From Sphaerobacteraceae bacterium (lineage in GTDB: Bacteria; Chloroflexota; Chloroflexia; Thermomicrobiales; Thermomicrobiaceae): a stretch of DNA of 59,080 nt. The notes beneath the pieces were generated by a model. It had not been told where the DNA came from, did not search any database, and saw only the letters and a list, made by a program, of their open reading frames with translations. Position numbers and translations under genes: made by a program. Location: positions 1 to 59,080 of the forward strand of contig REEK01000128.1 in the NCBI GenBank assembly GCA_007695115.1. Direction: 5' to 3'. Shown in pieces: positions 33,885-41,346 of this stretch. Each line of letters starts with the position of its first letter. Positions within the stretch are counted from its first letter, which is position 1.

Positions 33885-33982
33885 TGTCCTGTTTCTTGCC
33901 TTCCGTATTCGTATGTTACTCCGCTGACCATACCACCAGCGTCTACTTCCGGGCGGGGAAAACGGGCATAATCGAGCGCGGG

Positions 33983-34411
33983 TTAGATCCCCCAGGTCGC
34001 GATACGGTCGGGCTCGACAACGATCAACGGAGCATTCTCCAGACGCATCTCCCGGTATTGCTGATACCGCTGTCGAAGCGCGGCAACAGCCCCGGCATGT
34101 CGCGAATCCTCTGGCCCCATGATCCTGGCGGTTCCCCGGAGCATGAGCCAGCAGAGCCTGGACCAGTCGTCATCATCGTAATGATCGAAGATCACCGTTG
34201 CCCGGCCGGTCTCTTCAATATTACGGACACGCTTCATCGGCCGATCACGGCGCTTCGGCTTCTCGTCGATCGGTGTCACTAGCGCCGAATCGACAACTGC
34301 GTAACAGATCGGCACCGCGTAGGCTTCTCCTGACGAGTCCACTGTGGCGAGACGGCCAACCCGGCATCGCTCGATAAACGCGAGATACTCTTCGTTCCAT
34401 TCAAAGGTCAC
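33983..34411 (-). CDS. PPOX-class F420-dependent oxidoreductase (Rv0121-like)
   Basis: 142-aa split-barrel flavin/F420 protein: FIERCRVGRLATVDSSGEAYAVPICYAV near the N terminus, then KPKRRDRPMKRVRNIEETGRATVIFDHY and LMLRGTARIM, the pattern of the TIGR03668 group. It is divergent from the ArsR gene. The specific substrate is unknown. Confidence 0.82.
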   Translation of the reverse strand: MTFEWNEEYLAFIERCRVGRLATVDSSGEAYAVPICYAVVDSALVTPIDEKPKRRDRPMKRVRNIEETGRATVIFDHYDDDDWSRLCWLMLRGTARIMGPEDSRHAGAVAALRQRYQQYREMRLENAPLIVVEPDRIATWGI

Positions 34412-34424
34412 TGATCAGAACTCC

Positions 34425-34454
34425 TTGACATTGCCGGGTCACTCAACGTAAATA
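34425..34454 (+). promoter_or_regulatory. Promoter of the ArsR-family gene
   Basis: TTGACA (34425-34430), an 18-base spacer, then TAAATA (34449-34454), 24 bases before the ATG. The hexamer and spacing match the rRNA promoters of this genome, giving confidence in the local consensus. Confidence 0.6.
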
Positions 34455-34477
34455 GACGATGAGATGGAGGTGCGCCA

Positions 34478-34768
34478 ATGAAGTCAATCGAACTCCCCAG
34501 CACAACAGATGAACGCCTGCTCACGATGCTCCGGGCCGTGGCCAATCCGATCCGCTACCGTATTCTGCAGATTCTCAGAGAACGCGGCGAATGTCAGTGT
34601 GGGCCGCTCGGAGATACCTTGCCAATTGCCCAGTCAACATTATCCCAGCATCTCAAGGTCCTCCGTGAAGCTGGATTGATCCAGGGAACCCTTACCTCCT
34701 CATCGGTCTGCTACTGCCGTGACGAGGAGAACATCGCCTGGCTGAAGCAGTTCGTTCAGGAACTCTGA
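34478..34768 (+). CDS. ArsR-family winged-helix repressor
   Basis: 96 aa with the ArsR winged helix (ANPIRYRILQILRERG then PIAQSTLSQHLKVLREAGLI). The recognition-helix region carries Cys-x-Cys (ECQCGPL), the position of metal-binding cysteines in ArsR/SmtB sensors, so it may respond to metal, arsenic or thiol oxidation. GGAGG precedes ATG 34478. It is followed at 14 bases by a flavin reductase gene. Confidence 0.87.
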   Translation: MKSIELPSTTDERLLTMLRAVANPIRYRILQILRERGECQCGPLGDTLPIAQSTLSQHLKVLREAGLIQGTLTSSSVCYCRDEENIAWLKQFVQEL

Positions 34769-34782
34769 TAATTCAACCACCG

Positions 34783-35322
34783 ATGACCCGGCATACTGGA
34801 AAGGTTACGTGCTCTGTGACCACAGATCAGCACAATGATTCACTTGATCCCGCCGCGAAGAAGACCGTTCTGCGATGGTTCACCTACGGCATGTACGTCG
34901 TCACCACACGAGATGGCGAAGAGACGGGAGCCTTTACCGCCAACTGGCTCAGTCAGGCCTCGTTCGATCCGCCGCTGGTGATGGTCTCGGTGGAGAAAGA
35001 TTCCCACTCCCTGCCGATCATCAGATCCAGTCAGGTCTTCACCGTCAACGTGCTGGAATCCGGACAGAGACGCCTGGCAGGGCATTTCGGCAAGAAAGCG
35101 GCGAAGGTCGGCGATAAACTGGCCGATATCGAGCACTATCAGACCGGTAGCGGCCTGCCGGTGCTCAACGACGCACTCGGCTATGTCGTCTGCCGGGTTA
35201 CCGACGAAATGGATGCTGGCGATTCAGTGGTCGTCCTCGGCGAGGTCGTTGAAGCTGTTGTCCATCGAGAAGAAGGCGACCCTCTGACGATGGCCGAAGC
35301 GGGATTTCGTCACTCCGGGTAG
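34783..35322 (+). CDS. Flavin reductase-family (FMN-binding split barrel) protein
   Basis: 179 aa. The flavin reductase pattern is GMYVVTTRDGEETGAFTANWLSQASFDPPLVMVSVEKDSHSLPIIRSSQVFTVNVLE. The N-terminal 12 residues are uncertain; GTG 34816 with GGAAAGG upstream is an alternative start. Probably co-transcribed with the ArsR gene. Confidence 0.85.
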   Translation: MTRHTGKVTCSVTTDQHNDSLDPAAKKTVLRWFTYGMYVVTTRDGEETGAFTANWLSQASFDPPLVMVSVEKDSHSLPIIRSSQVFTVNVLESGQRRLAGHFGKKAAKVGDKLADIEHYQTGSGLPVLNDALGYVVCRVTDEMDAGDSVVVLGEVVEAVVHREEGDPLTMAEAGFRHSG

Positions 35323-35339
35323 TCTGGAGAGGATCGCCG

Positions 35340-35822
35340 ATGCCCTTCGATGTTCGCGACGAACTGCTCGATGTCTATCGTCACAACCTGACGACGCTTC
35401 GCGCACTGATACGGGACCTGCCGGACGACGTGATCCGCCTGCAAGGGGAGGGCACCGAGCGATGGTCGATTCTGGATGTCGTCTGTCACCTCCGGGATAC
35501 CGAGCAGGACGCATTCGAGCGGGTCACCCGAATGGTCAGGGAAGATCGCCCATCTCTACCCGAATTCGATCCGGAAGCTGTCGAACGAGAGTCCGATTAT
35601 CGGTCCGAATCGCTGGAAGATGCACTCGGTGCTTTTGAACGAGTGCGACGAGCGCAGCTCGAATTCCTGGCTGAGTTGACCGATGAACAGTGGGATCGGG
35701 TAGCTGACGATGACTACTTTGGTGAGATCACGGTGCAGTCACTGACGACTCACATGGCTGCCCACGATTGTGTGCATATGGCTCAGATCAGTCGGAGAAT
35801 CCAGGAGACCCGGCCCAGCTAG
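35340..35822 (+). CDS. DinB-family protein
   Basis: 160-aa four-helix DinB/YfiT-like protein with the expected histidine metal ligands: one in VVCHLRDTEQDAF and two in HMAAHDCVHMAQI. Members are often thiol-dependent S-transferases (bacillithiol or mycothiol). No thiol pathway gene is adjacent. The stop overlaps the convergent gene through CTAG. Confidence 0.82.
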   Translation: MPFDVRDELLDVYRHNLTTLRALIRDLPDDVIRLQGEGTERWSILDVVCHLRDTEQDAFERVTRMVREDRPSLPEFDPEAVERESDYRSESLEDALGAFERVRRAQLEFLAELTDEQWDRVADDDYFGEITVQSLTTHMAAHDCVHMAQISRRIQETRPS

Positions 35823-36157
35823 CGAACCCGCCGGTGACGATCCGGCCGCGGGTTCATCTGCGATGCCCCACCGGAACGCCTGCCAACGTTCTCCTGCGGG
35901 ATCAGCCGGCCTCGCGGCTCAGCATTCGGGTCGGCGCCGGCAGGGAGTGTCAACGTCGCTGATCTCCGGATCGTCGGGCCATCGCCCGGACCCAGAATCC
36001 GCTTCAGCCAGACCTCCAGCGCAGCAGTAAACAGCACCACCCCAGCCAGCATTGCCAGTGACGAGAGCAATACGGTCGCCCAGTTATCGGGAAATTGAGT
36101 CCCGGAAGAGACAGCTGCAGAATCGAGAAGCGTCAAGAGCTCCAAAAGCAGTATCAC
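35819..36157 (-). CDS. Small membrane protein, unrecognised
   Basis: 112 aa with one clear hydrophobic segment (LLSSLAMLAGVVLFTAALEVWL) and a basic, low-complexity C-terminal tail. The last codons share CTAG with the DinB gene. No recognised family; it might be spurious. Confidence 0.4.
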   Translation of the reverse strand: MILLLELLTLLDSAAVSSGTQFPDNWATVLLSSLAMLAGVVLFTAALEVWLKRILGPGDGPTIRRSATLTLPAGADPNAEPRGRLIPQENVGRRSGGASQMNPRPDRHRRVR

Positions 36158-36365
36158 CTTTTGCTGATTTTCACCCTGGATACTACGATATCCGTAATAC
36201 CACTTGTCAGCATTCTGAGTTCGCCGAACCCACCCCGCAGCTGCCAGCCCGTATGGTATTCTCTTGCCTGCCCGGAGCAGGGGCCGGGCAACTTCAATAC
36301 GCTCTGTTGATTCTAGCGATTTCTGGCAGAGCCATCAGCAAGGTAACCTGTTGTCTCCACAACTG

Positions 36366-37091
36366 ATGGACCAGCTTCGCCGTATTCCTGGTCTCTGGCT
36401 GCATGGCGTAGTCGTGCTACTACTCACCGCATTCGGGATCTGGGCGATACAGGTCGAAAACGATTTCAGCTTCTACTGGCGTGATCCGGCCGCAATCGTC
36501 GAGACCAGTCCATGGATCGGCCTCTTCTCCAACATCGGAAACTTCATCTGGTGGATCGCCTGCATACCGGCGCTTTTTACTGCCGCGTTGCTCTATCGAG
36601 TATCGGGATACAGACGTGAATCGATGTTTCTGCTGTCCTGGGGCATCCTGACCGCGTTTCTGGCGCTCGATGACTTCTTCATGTTTCATGAATGGGTCGT
36701 TCCGACGTACCTGCCGGTGTCGGAAGATGCGCTGGTCGGCGTCTACTTGGTTATCGCGCTCGGATTGCTGATCATCTTCCGGGACGAACTGAGGCGCACC
36801 CCGTTTCTGTTGTTCTTCTTTGCACTCACCTGTTTCGCAGGCTCGATCATCATCGACGTGATCGGCCCCGCCCGATTTCAGGACTGGGGGCTCTCCGTGC
36901 GATATGTCTGGAATCTTGAGTACATCATTGAGGATGGGCTGAAGCTGACCGGAATCATCGCCTGGGCGCACTACTTCGTACTCACCACCAATGGTTATCT
37001 TCGGCCATTTCTCAAACCGGAATCATCAAAGTTGCCACCCGAGACGAACACGTCACCCAAAAAGCGCGGCAAACGATCGAAGGTCCGGTAG
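36366..37091 (+). CDS. Multi-span membrane protein, unrecognised
   Basis: 241-aa integral membrane protein with about seven helices (VVVLLLTAFGIWAIQ, IGNFIWWIACIPALFTAALLY, FLLSWGILTAFLALDDFFMFHE, VYLVIALGLLIIF and others). The acidic pair in LDDFFMFHEW is striking for a membrane-embedded site. ATG 36366 is used; the frame is open further upstream but without hydrophobic content. The roughly 200 bases before it hold no gene I can support. Confidence 0.6.
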   Translation: MDQLRRIPGLWLHGVVVLLLTAFGIWAIQVENDFSFYWRDPAAIVETSPWIGLFSNIGNFIWWIACIPALFTAALLYRVSGYRRESMFLLSWGILTAFLALDDFFMFHEWVVPTYLPVSEDALVGVYLVIALGLLIIFRDELRRTPFLLFFFALTCFAGSIIIDVIGPARFQDWGLSVRYVWNLEYIIEDGLKLTGIIAWAHYFVLTTNGYLRPFLKPESSKLPPETNTSPKKRGKRSKVR

Positions 37092-37748
37092 TTCGAGATC
37101 AGGGACCGCGCTGGCAGGAGGGGTGGCCCCGAGCCCCGATTTGTTGTGCCGGCGATTGATCCAGACTGTGGTCAGGTCGAGTTCCTTGGCGGGCTCATGG
37201 TCATGAAACATGCTCTGCGCCACATGCAGCAACCGGCTTGAATCCCCACCGATACGCTCGATCGTCATATGAAATGGGCGAAGATCCGGCTTGTAGACTC
37301 CGGCCTGCTCCGCCGTCACCACAACATCGAACGCAACGCCCAGCTTCCGGTTCGATTCCGCGAACAGATCGTCGTCACAGTTGGTGATCACGGCCAGAGA
37401 GAAATGCTGACTCAGCGTCTGGAGCGCTTCCGCGGAGTCCGGGAACGCTGGCCAATCCGGAACCGAGCCAGAAAATGCAGCGAGTTCATCAGCCTCCGGA
37501 GTAAACCCGTGCTGCTCCCCGATCTGCTTCAGCACGCTGGTCAGTACCTCACGATAGGTGCTGTACGGAGGGCGCTGAGCCACGGACTCCGTGGCGGCAA
37601 ACGCATCGAGAATCTGATCATCGCTCCAGTGGAGTTGGTGTCGCTCGAGGATGGGCCTTAGCGACTGGACGATGCCGGTCTCCCAGTCGATCAGCGTTCC
37701 ATAGACATCAAAACTGAGATAGTCGAACCGTTCAAAATCAAGAGGCAT
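37053..37748 (-). CDS. HAD-superfamily hydrolase, haloacid dehalogenase type II-like
   Basis: 231 aa. HAD motifs are complete: SFDVYGTLIDWETG (nucleophile Asp), ITNCDDD (motif II), the Lys in VYKPDLRPF and the acidic end region VAQSMFHDHEPAKELDL. The VYGTLIDWE opening is the type II haloacid dehalogenase pattern. ATG 37748 is preferred because homology begins there, although the frame is open upstream. It overlaps the stop of the EAL gene by 11 bases and the convergent membrane protein by 39. Confidence 0.85.
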   Translation of the reverse strand: MPLDFERFDYLSFDVYGTLIDWETGIVQSLRPILERHQLHWSDDQILDAFAATESVAQRPPYSTYREVLTSVLKQIGEQHGFTPEADELAAFSGSVPDWPAFPDSAEALQTLSQHFSLAVITNCDDDLFAESNRKLGVAFDVVVTAEQAGVYKPDLRPFHMTIERIGGDSSRLLHVAQSMFHDHEPAKELDLTTVWINRRHNKSGLGATPPASAVPDLELPDLRSFAALFG

Positions 37749-38829
37749 TGAGCGAGGTCCTCGGAGTCGGGCCGGGCCGGGCAATATAGTAGCCCTGCGC
37801 GTATCTGGCACCGTGATCCCGTGCCCAGTCGAATTCTCCCTTTGTCTCGATACCTTCAACGATCGATTCGATGCCGAGTTCGTTTGCCATCTCCAGAAGC
37901 TTCGAGACGACCATCGCCTTGTACGGATCCTGATCGACGTCGCGGGTCAGTTCCATATCGAGCTTGATGTAGTCCGGTCTGAGGCGATTCATCAGATTCA
38001 GGTTGCCGTACCCCGCGCCAACATCGTCCAGCGCAACCTTGAATCCTGCAGCGCGATAGTGATCCAGAATGTTCTGGAGATGCTGTGGATCATCCGCTTT
38101 ATCGGACTCGACGACCTCGAAGACCACTTTGCTCCGGTCGAGGCCACCTTCCCGGATTGCCCCAACAGTCGTTCGCAGGCAATAGACCGGATCATAGATC
38201 GCCGACGGTGAGAAATTCACGAACAAACGACTGGTGACCCCTTGACGAACCGCGTTGATGATCGCCGAACGCCTGGCTGCCAGATCCAGCTGGAACAGCA
38301 ACCCCGCCTGGCGCGCCTGGTGAAACAGCCCGGCCGGCGAAAGATGGTTGCCATCATTGTCGATGCCCCGCAGCAGCGCTTCGTGCGCGAAGATCTCAGT
38401 CGGATCCTGCAGAGACACGATTGGCTGGAAGTGCGAGGTCAGTCGCTCGTCAGTCAACACCTGGCGAAGTGAATCAGATCTGATCAGTTCAGCGAACTCG
38501 GTGAAGGACCGCACCCGGCCCATATCGGCAACGCTCGGCGATCCGTTCTGCAGCGGCAATACCCGGGTATCGTCCTGTTCCCGGCTCGTCAGCACAGGCT
38601 CGATAACCCCGACAACCTTTTCAGCCTTGAATCGCTCCAGATCAACACCAACATATCCACCATCACGGTAAATGGCGGCATCGATCTGATTCTCACCGAA
38701 TGCCGATGTAACTTTCCCAAACGTGTGACCAATTGGAAACCAGAAATACGCCGTCCCATGTGAAGCCTCAGCTTCAGAGACACGACCGCAGCGGTCACAT
38801 CCCACAAGAAGACGACTATCGGTTGACAT
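37738..38829 (-). CDS. EAL-domain cyclic-di-GMP phosphodiesterase-like protein
   Basis: 363 aa. The C-terminal about 250 residues form an EAL domain with HEALLR, NFSPSA, EVVESD, DDVGAGYGNLNL, KLD and EGIE, so the metal ligands and catalytic Glu appear intact. The N-terminal about 110 residues form an uncharacterised input domain that begins with CDRCG, a possible zinc or redox site. It probably hydrolyses cyclic-di-GMP to pGpG; no GGDEF partner is in the window. Confidence 0.85.
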   Translation of the reverse strand: MSTDSRLLVGCDRCGRVSEAEASHGTAYFWFPIGHTFGKVTSAFGENQIDAAIYRDGGYVGVDLERFKAEKVVGVIEPVLTSREQDDTRVLPLQNGSPSVADMGRVRSFTEFAELIRSDSLRQVLTDERLTSHFQPIVSLQDPTEIFAHEALLRGIDNDGNHLSPAGLFHQARQAGLLFQLDLAARRSAIINAVRQGVTSRLFVNFSPSAIYDPVYCLRTTVGAIREGGLDRSKVVFEVVESDKADDPQHLQNILDHYRAAGFKVALDDVGAGYGNLNLMNRLRPDYIKLDMELTRDVDQDPYKAMVVSKLLEMANELGIESIVEGIETKGEFDWARDHGARYAQGYYIARPGPTPRTSLNAS

Positions 38830-38955
38830 GCAGAAGCCCTTCGTATTGGTTCATTTCGTGAACTCCGTGCCCGCAATCCTTACTATACCAGCAGGATTCA
38901 GCCATCGGATGTACACAAATGATCAGTACGGGCCCTATCGGGACGAATATCCTAA

Positions 38956-40230
38956 TTACGCGGAAACAGTGTCCAGCGCGAGGTTCACATCCCATTCCCG
39001 AGGGTTACCGGAATAATGGATCTGTCGCTCCAGAGAACGCAAGACCATCTGGCTGACATCCATTCCGGCCTCGGCTCGAAGGCATTCTTCGATCGTGGCA
39101 TGTGTGGTCGGATGCTGCGGAACGAAGACGGTGCAGCAATCGTCATCGGGCACGCTGGAGATCACGTCCGTACCGAGCTGGCGCCCTTCTTCCATGATCT
39201 CGGCTTTGTCGAAGCCAATCAACGGTCGGAGAATCGGCAGATCCGTGGCGGAGCCAATCGCATGGATGTTCTCCAGCGTCTGTGAACTGACCTGCCCGAC
39301 ACTCTCGCCGGTCACCAGTGCGGCAGCGCCTTCGGATTCCGCCACTGCCGTGGCGATGCGTATCATCAGGCGCCGGTACAGCACCACGCGCAGGGCCGGA
39401 TCACTGGCTATCGCAATCGCCTGCTGCGCCTCCCCAATCGGCACGGTGAGCAGCCTGAGGTCTCGCTGGTGCTCACCCAGCATCTGGGCCAGCTCAACGA
39501 CTTTCTCGATCGATGTCGACCGGACAAATGGATGGGCATGACAATGGACCATCGTGACATGACAGCCCCGTTTCATCATCCGGTAGACGGCGATTGGTGA
39601 ATCGAACCCGCCAGACATCAGCACCACCACCCGGCCGCTGACGCCTACCGGCAACCCGCCAGGACCCTGGATCGAATCACTGCTCACGTAGGCCGCTTCG
39701 TGCAGCACTTCGACCCGATAGGTGCGGTCCGGATGGCGAAGATTGACCGGTGCATCGCTGCGCCGCTGAATGTAGGAACCCAGTTCTCGTTCGATTTCTG
39801 GCGACGACTTGGAGAAATTCTTGTTGGCTCGCCGAGCACGCACGCAGAAACTCCCGGTGGGAAGGCCCTCGACCTTGAACAACGCGTGGAGTGCCGACCG
39901 AATCGATCGCATCCGGGCACGGCACTGGATGGCCAGCGAGAAATTTGCAATGCCGAAGACGTGTCTGAGCCGCTCGCGCACTTCATGCCATTGCGACAGG
40001 TCATTGAGATCGATAAACGTTCGACTGCTGCGGGACCGGGGATTGGCCACGTCGAGCCCTCGCAGGGCGAACATCAGGTTCTCACGCAGGATCTGCATGA
40101 ACCAGCGACGATTCAACCCTTTCAGGGCAATCTCATGCACCCGAAGAACAATAACGGGCTGCAAGCGTGTTGTCTCGAAATCCACTGCATCGACATCCAA
40201 CGCAGTAAGATCATCCGTGGTCCTCGACAT
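38956..40230 (-). CDS. thiI: tRNA 4-thiouridine synthase ThiI (no rhodanese domain)
   Basis: 424 aa: N-terminal ferredoxin-like and THUMP regions, then the PP-loop LMSGGFDSPIAVYRMMKRG, TGESVGQVSSQTLENI and the conserved Cys-containing DDCCTVFVPQHP. It ends without the rhodanese domain of E. coli ThiI, as in Bacillus-type enzymes, so a separate sulfur donor is needed. It makes s4U8 in tRNA and may support thiamine biosynthesis. Confidence 0.92.
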   Translation of the reverse strand: MSRTTDDLTALDVDAVDFETTRLQPVIVLRVHEIALKGLNRRWFMQILRENLMFALRGLDVANPRSRSSRTFIDLNDLSQWHEVRERLRHVFGIANFSLAIQCRARMRSIRSALHALFKVEGLPTGSFCVRARRANKNFSKSSPEIERELGSYIQRRSDAPVNLRHPDRTYRVEVLHEAAYVSSDSIQGPGGLPVGVSGRVVVLMSGGFDSPIAVYRMMKRGCHVTMVHCHAHPFVRSTSIEKVVELAQMLGEHQRDLRLLTVPIGEAQQAIAIASDPALRVVLYRRLMIRIATAVAESEGAAALVTGESVGQVSSQTLENIHAIGSATDLPILRPLIGFDKAEIMEEGRQLGTDVISSVPDDDCCTVFVPQHPTTHATIEECLRAEAGMDVSQMVLRSLERQIHYSGNPREWDVNLALDTVSA

Positions 40231-40312
40231 GCGTATCTCCCCGAAAGGCTCCTGCCCGAGCCAGAACGTTATCGCTCACCCTGTACAGGGGGGCGGGTCG
40301 TTCACATGACCA

Positions 40313-40342
40313 ATTGACTATTCTATCAGCCGACGTTGATAG
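40313..40342. promoter_or_regulatory. Inverted repeat between thiI and the response regulator
   Basis: CTATCA-N8-TGATAG (40323-40342) sits in the divergent gap about 60 bases before the response regulator. TTGACT at 40315 and the TGATAG half-site could also serve as weak promoter hexamers. It is a modest signal. Confidence 0.25.
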
Positions 40343-40399
40343 TCATACTCAAGTTACGCACGTGTTATATCTGGTCCCGATCGAATGTGAGTCTCACCA

Positions 40400-40804
40400 A
40401 TGGCCAGAATTCTCGTGGTGGATGACGACAGCTCTATTGCGACCATGCTCATCGATTTCCTGACGGTCTCAGGCTTTCAGGCGGCATCGGAACCGGATGG
40501 GCTCAGGGCACTCCAGCATGTTGATCTCCGCCAACCTGATCTTGTTCTCCTGGACCTGATGCTCCCGGTTGTCACCGGGGTTGAAGTTGCCAAGCGCTTG
40601 CGACAGGATCCGTCAAGCCGGCATATCCCGATTCTGGCAATCACAGCACTGGACCAGCCAGACGAGTTTGCTGATATTCTGATGGTCGATTCGATCATCA
40701 GAAAGCCGATCGATCTTGAGCATCTGGGCCAGAGAATCACTGAACTACTCAGAACAACCGATGATTCACCAGGTCCGCCATGGATAATCGCCAACGCATT
40801 CTGA
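40400..40804 (+). CDS. Single-domain response regulator
   Basis: 134-aa receiver domain with no output domain: acidic pocket Asp8-Asp9, phosphoacceptor Asp52 (LLDLMLP), switch Thr in AITALD and the conserved Lys in IRKPID. It ends in a short tail. No histidine kinase is adjacent. It likely works by protein-protein contact or as a phosphate relay. Confidence 0.9.
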   Translation: MARILVVDDDSSIATMLIDFLTVSGFQAASEPDGLRALQHVDLRQPDLVLLDLMLPVVTGVEVAKRLRQDPSSRHIPILAITALDQPDEFADILMVDSIIRKPIDLEHLGQRITELLRTTDDSPGPPWIIANAF

Positions 40805-40830
40805 TCGTTCGGCCGCACCAGAACACGAAG

Positions 40831-40864
40831 ACGCCCGGGATGTTGATTCATCCCGGGCGTTTTT
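40831..40864. terminator. Bidirectional intrinsic terminator
   Basis: Perfect 12-bp stem ACGCCCGGGATG / CATCCCGGGCGT with a six-base loop, followed by TTTT. It serves the response regulator and the convergent SelW-like gene. Confidence 0.9.
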
Positions 40865-40895
40865 CGTTCAGCGCAGAAGCAACCAGACAGAGCTT

Positions 40896-41144
40896 CTAGT
40901 TGGCGCCAATCTCCTTGGCAACCAGCTCCACCACTTCATCGTCCTCCGGGAATCGATCAGACTCCAGCTTAGAGAAGACGGTGTTGCTATTGACAATGAC
41001 CTCGAAACGGCCACCGTCGGTTGGTTTCAGGGTAATCTCGGAGAAGTGCTTGTCGTACTTATCTACCAGCAGTTCCACCGCACGGGTGGCTTTCTTTGAG
41101 TAGCCTCAAGAAGTGCAATACTCAAGCACAAGCTTGTTATTCAT
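40896..41144 (-). CDS. SelW/Rdx-family selenoprotein (CTSU motif, UGA-encoded Sec at codon 13)
   Basis: 82-aa thioredoxin-like-fold protein of the SelT/SelW/SelH (Rdx) family if TGA at 41108-41106 is read as selenocysteine. Translation from ATG 41144 gives LVLEYCTS-U-GYSKKATRAVELL, then FSEITLKPTDGGRFEVIV, SNTVFSKL and DRFPEDDEVVELV, which match the family from end to end. GGAGG lies five bases before the ATG. Starting after the TGA would require a GTG with no ribosome site and would remove the whole CxxU redox motif. A hairpin follows the TGA at the right distance. The likely role is thiol redox in the cytoplasm. Confidence 0.87.
41075..41108 (-). promoter_or_regulatory. Sec UGA codon and candidate bacterial SECIS of the SelW-like gene
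   Basis: Sixteen bases after the TGA, CCACC-CGTGC-GGTGG forms a five-pair stem whose loop begins 21 bases after the UGA and has G at position two. A second possible pairing, CTAC right after the UGA with GTAG beyond the stem, could lengthen the structure. Confidence 0.65.
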
Positions 41145-41346
41145 CAATACCTCCATATTTACCCGGGAGCCGATCAGCCCCCAAAACGACTCAGCACTTC
41201 ATCCTAACATATGATCAGGCACTCGAAGCTTCAGTCCAACCAAGAACAACGGTGTCAGACACTGGACAAGTCCAGTATTCTTGAACGCCTGAACGACAGG
41301 GTTAGGTCACCCACTGCATGACGAACGGGAACGGGGATCACGAACA

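Noticed and set aside
41145-41346. Lysine riboswitch upstream of lysC
   Set aside because: The 200-base leader lacks the conserved helices and terminator I would expect; no such structure is visible.
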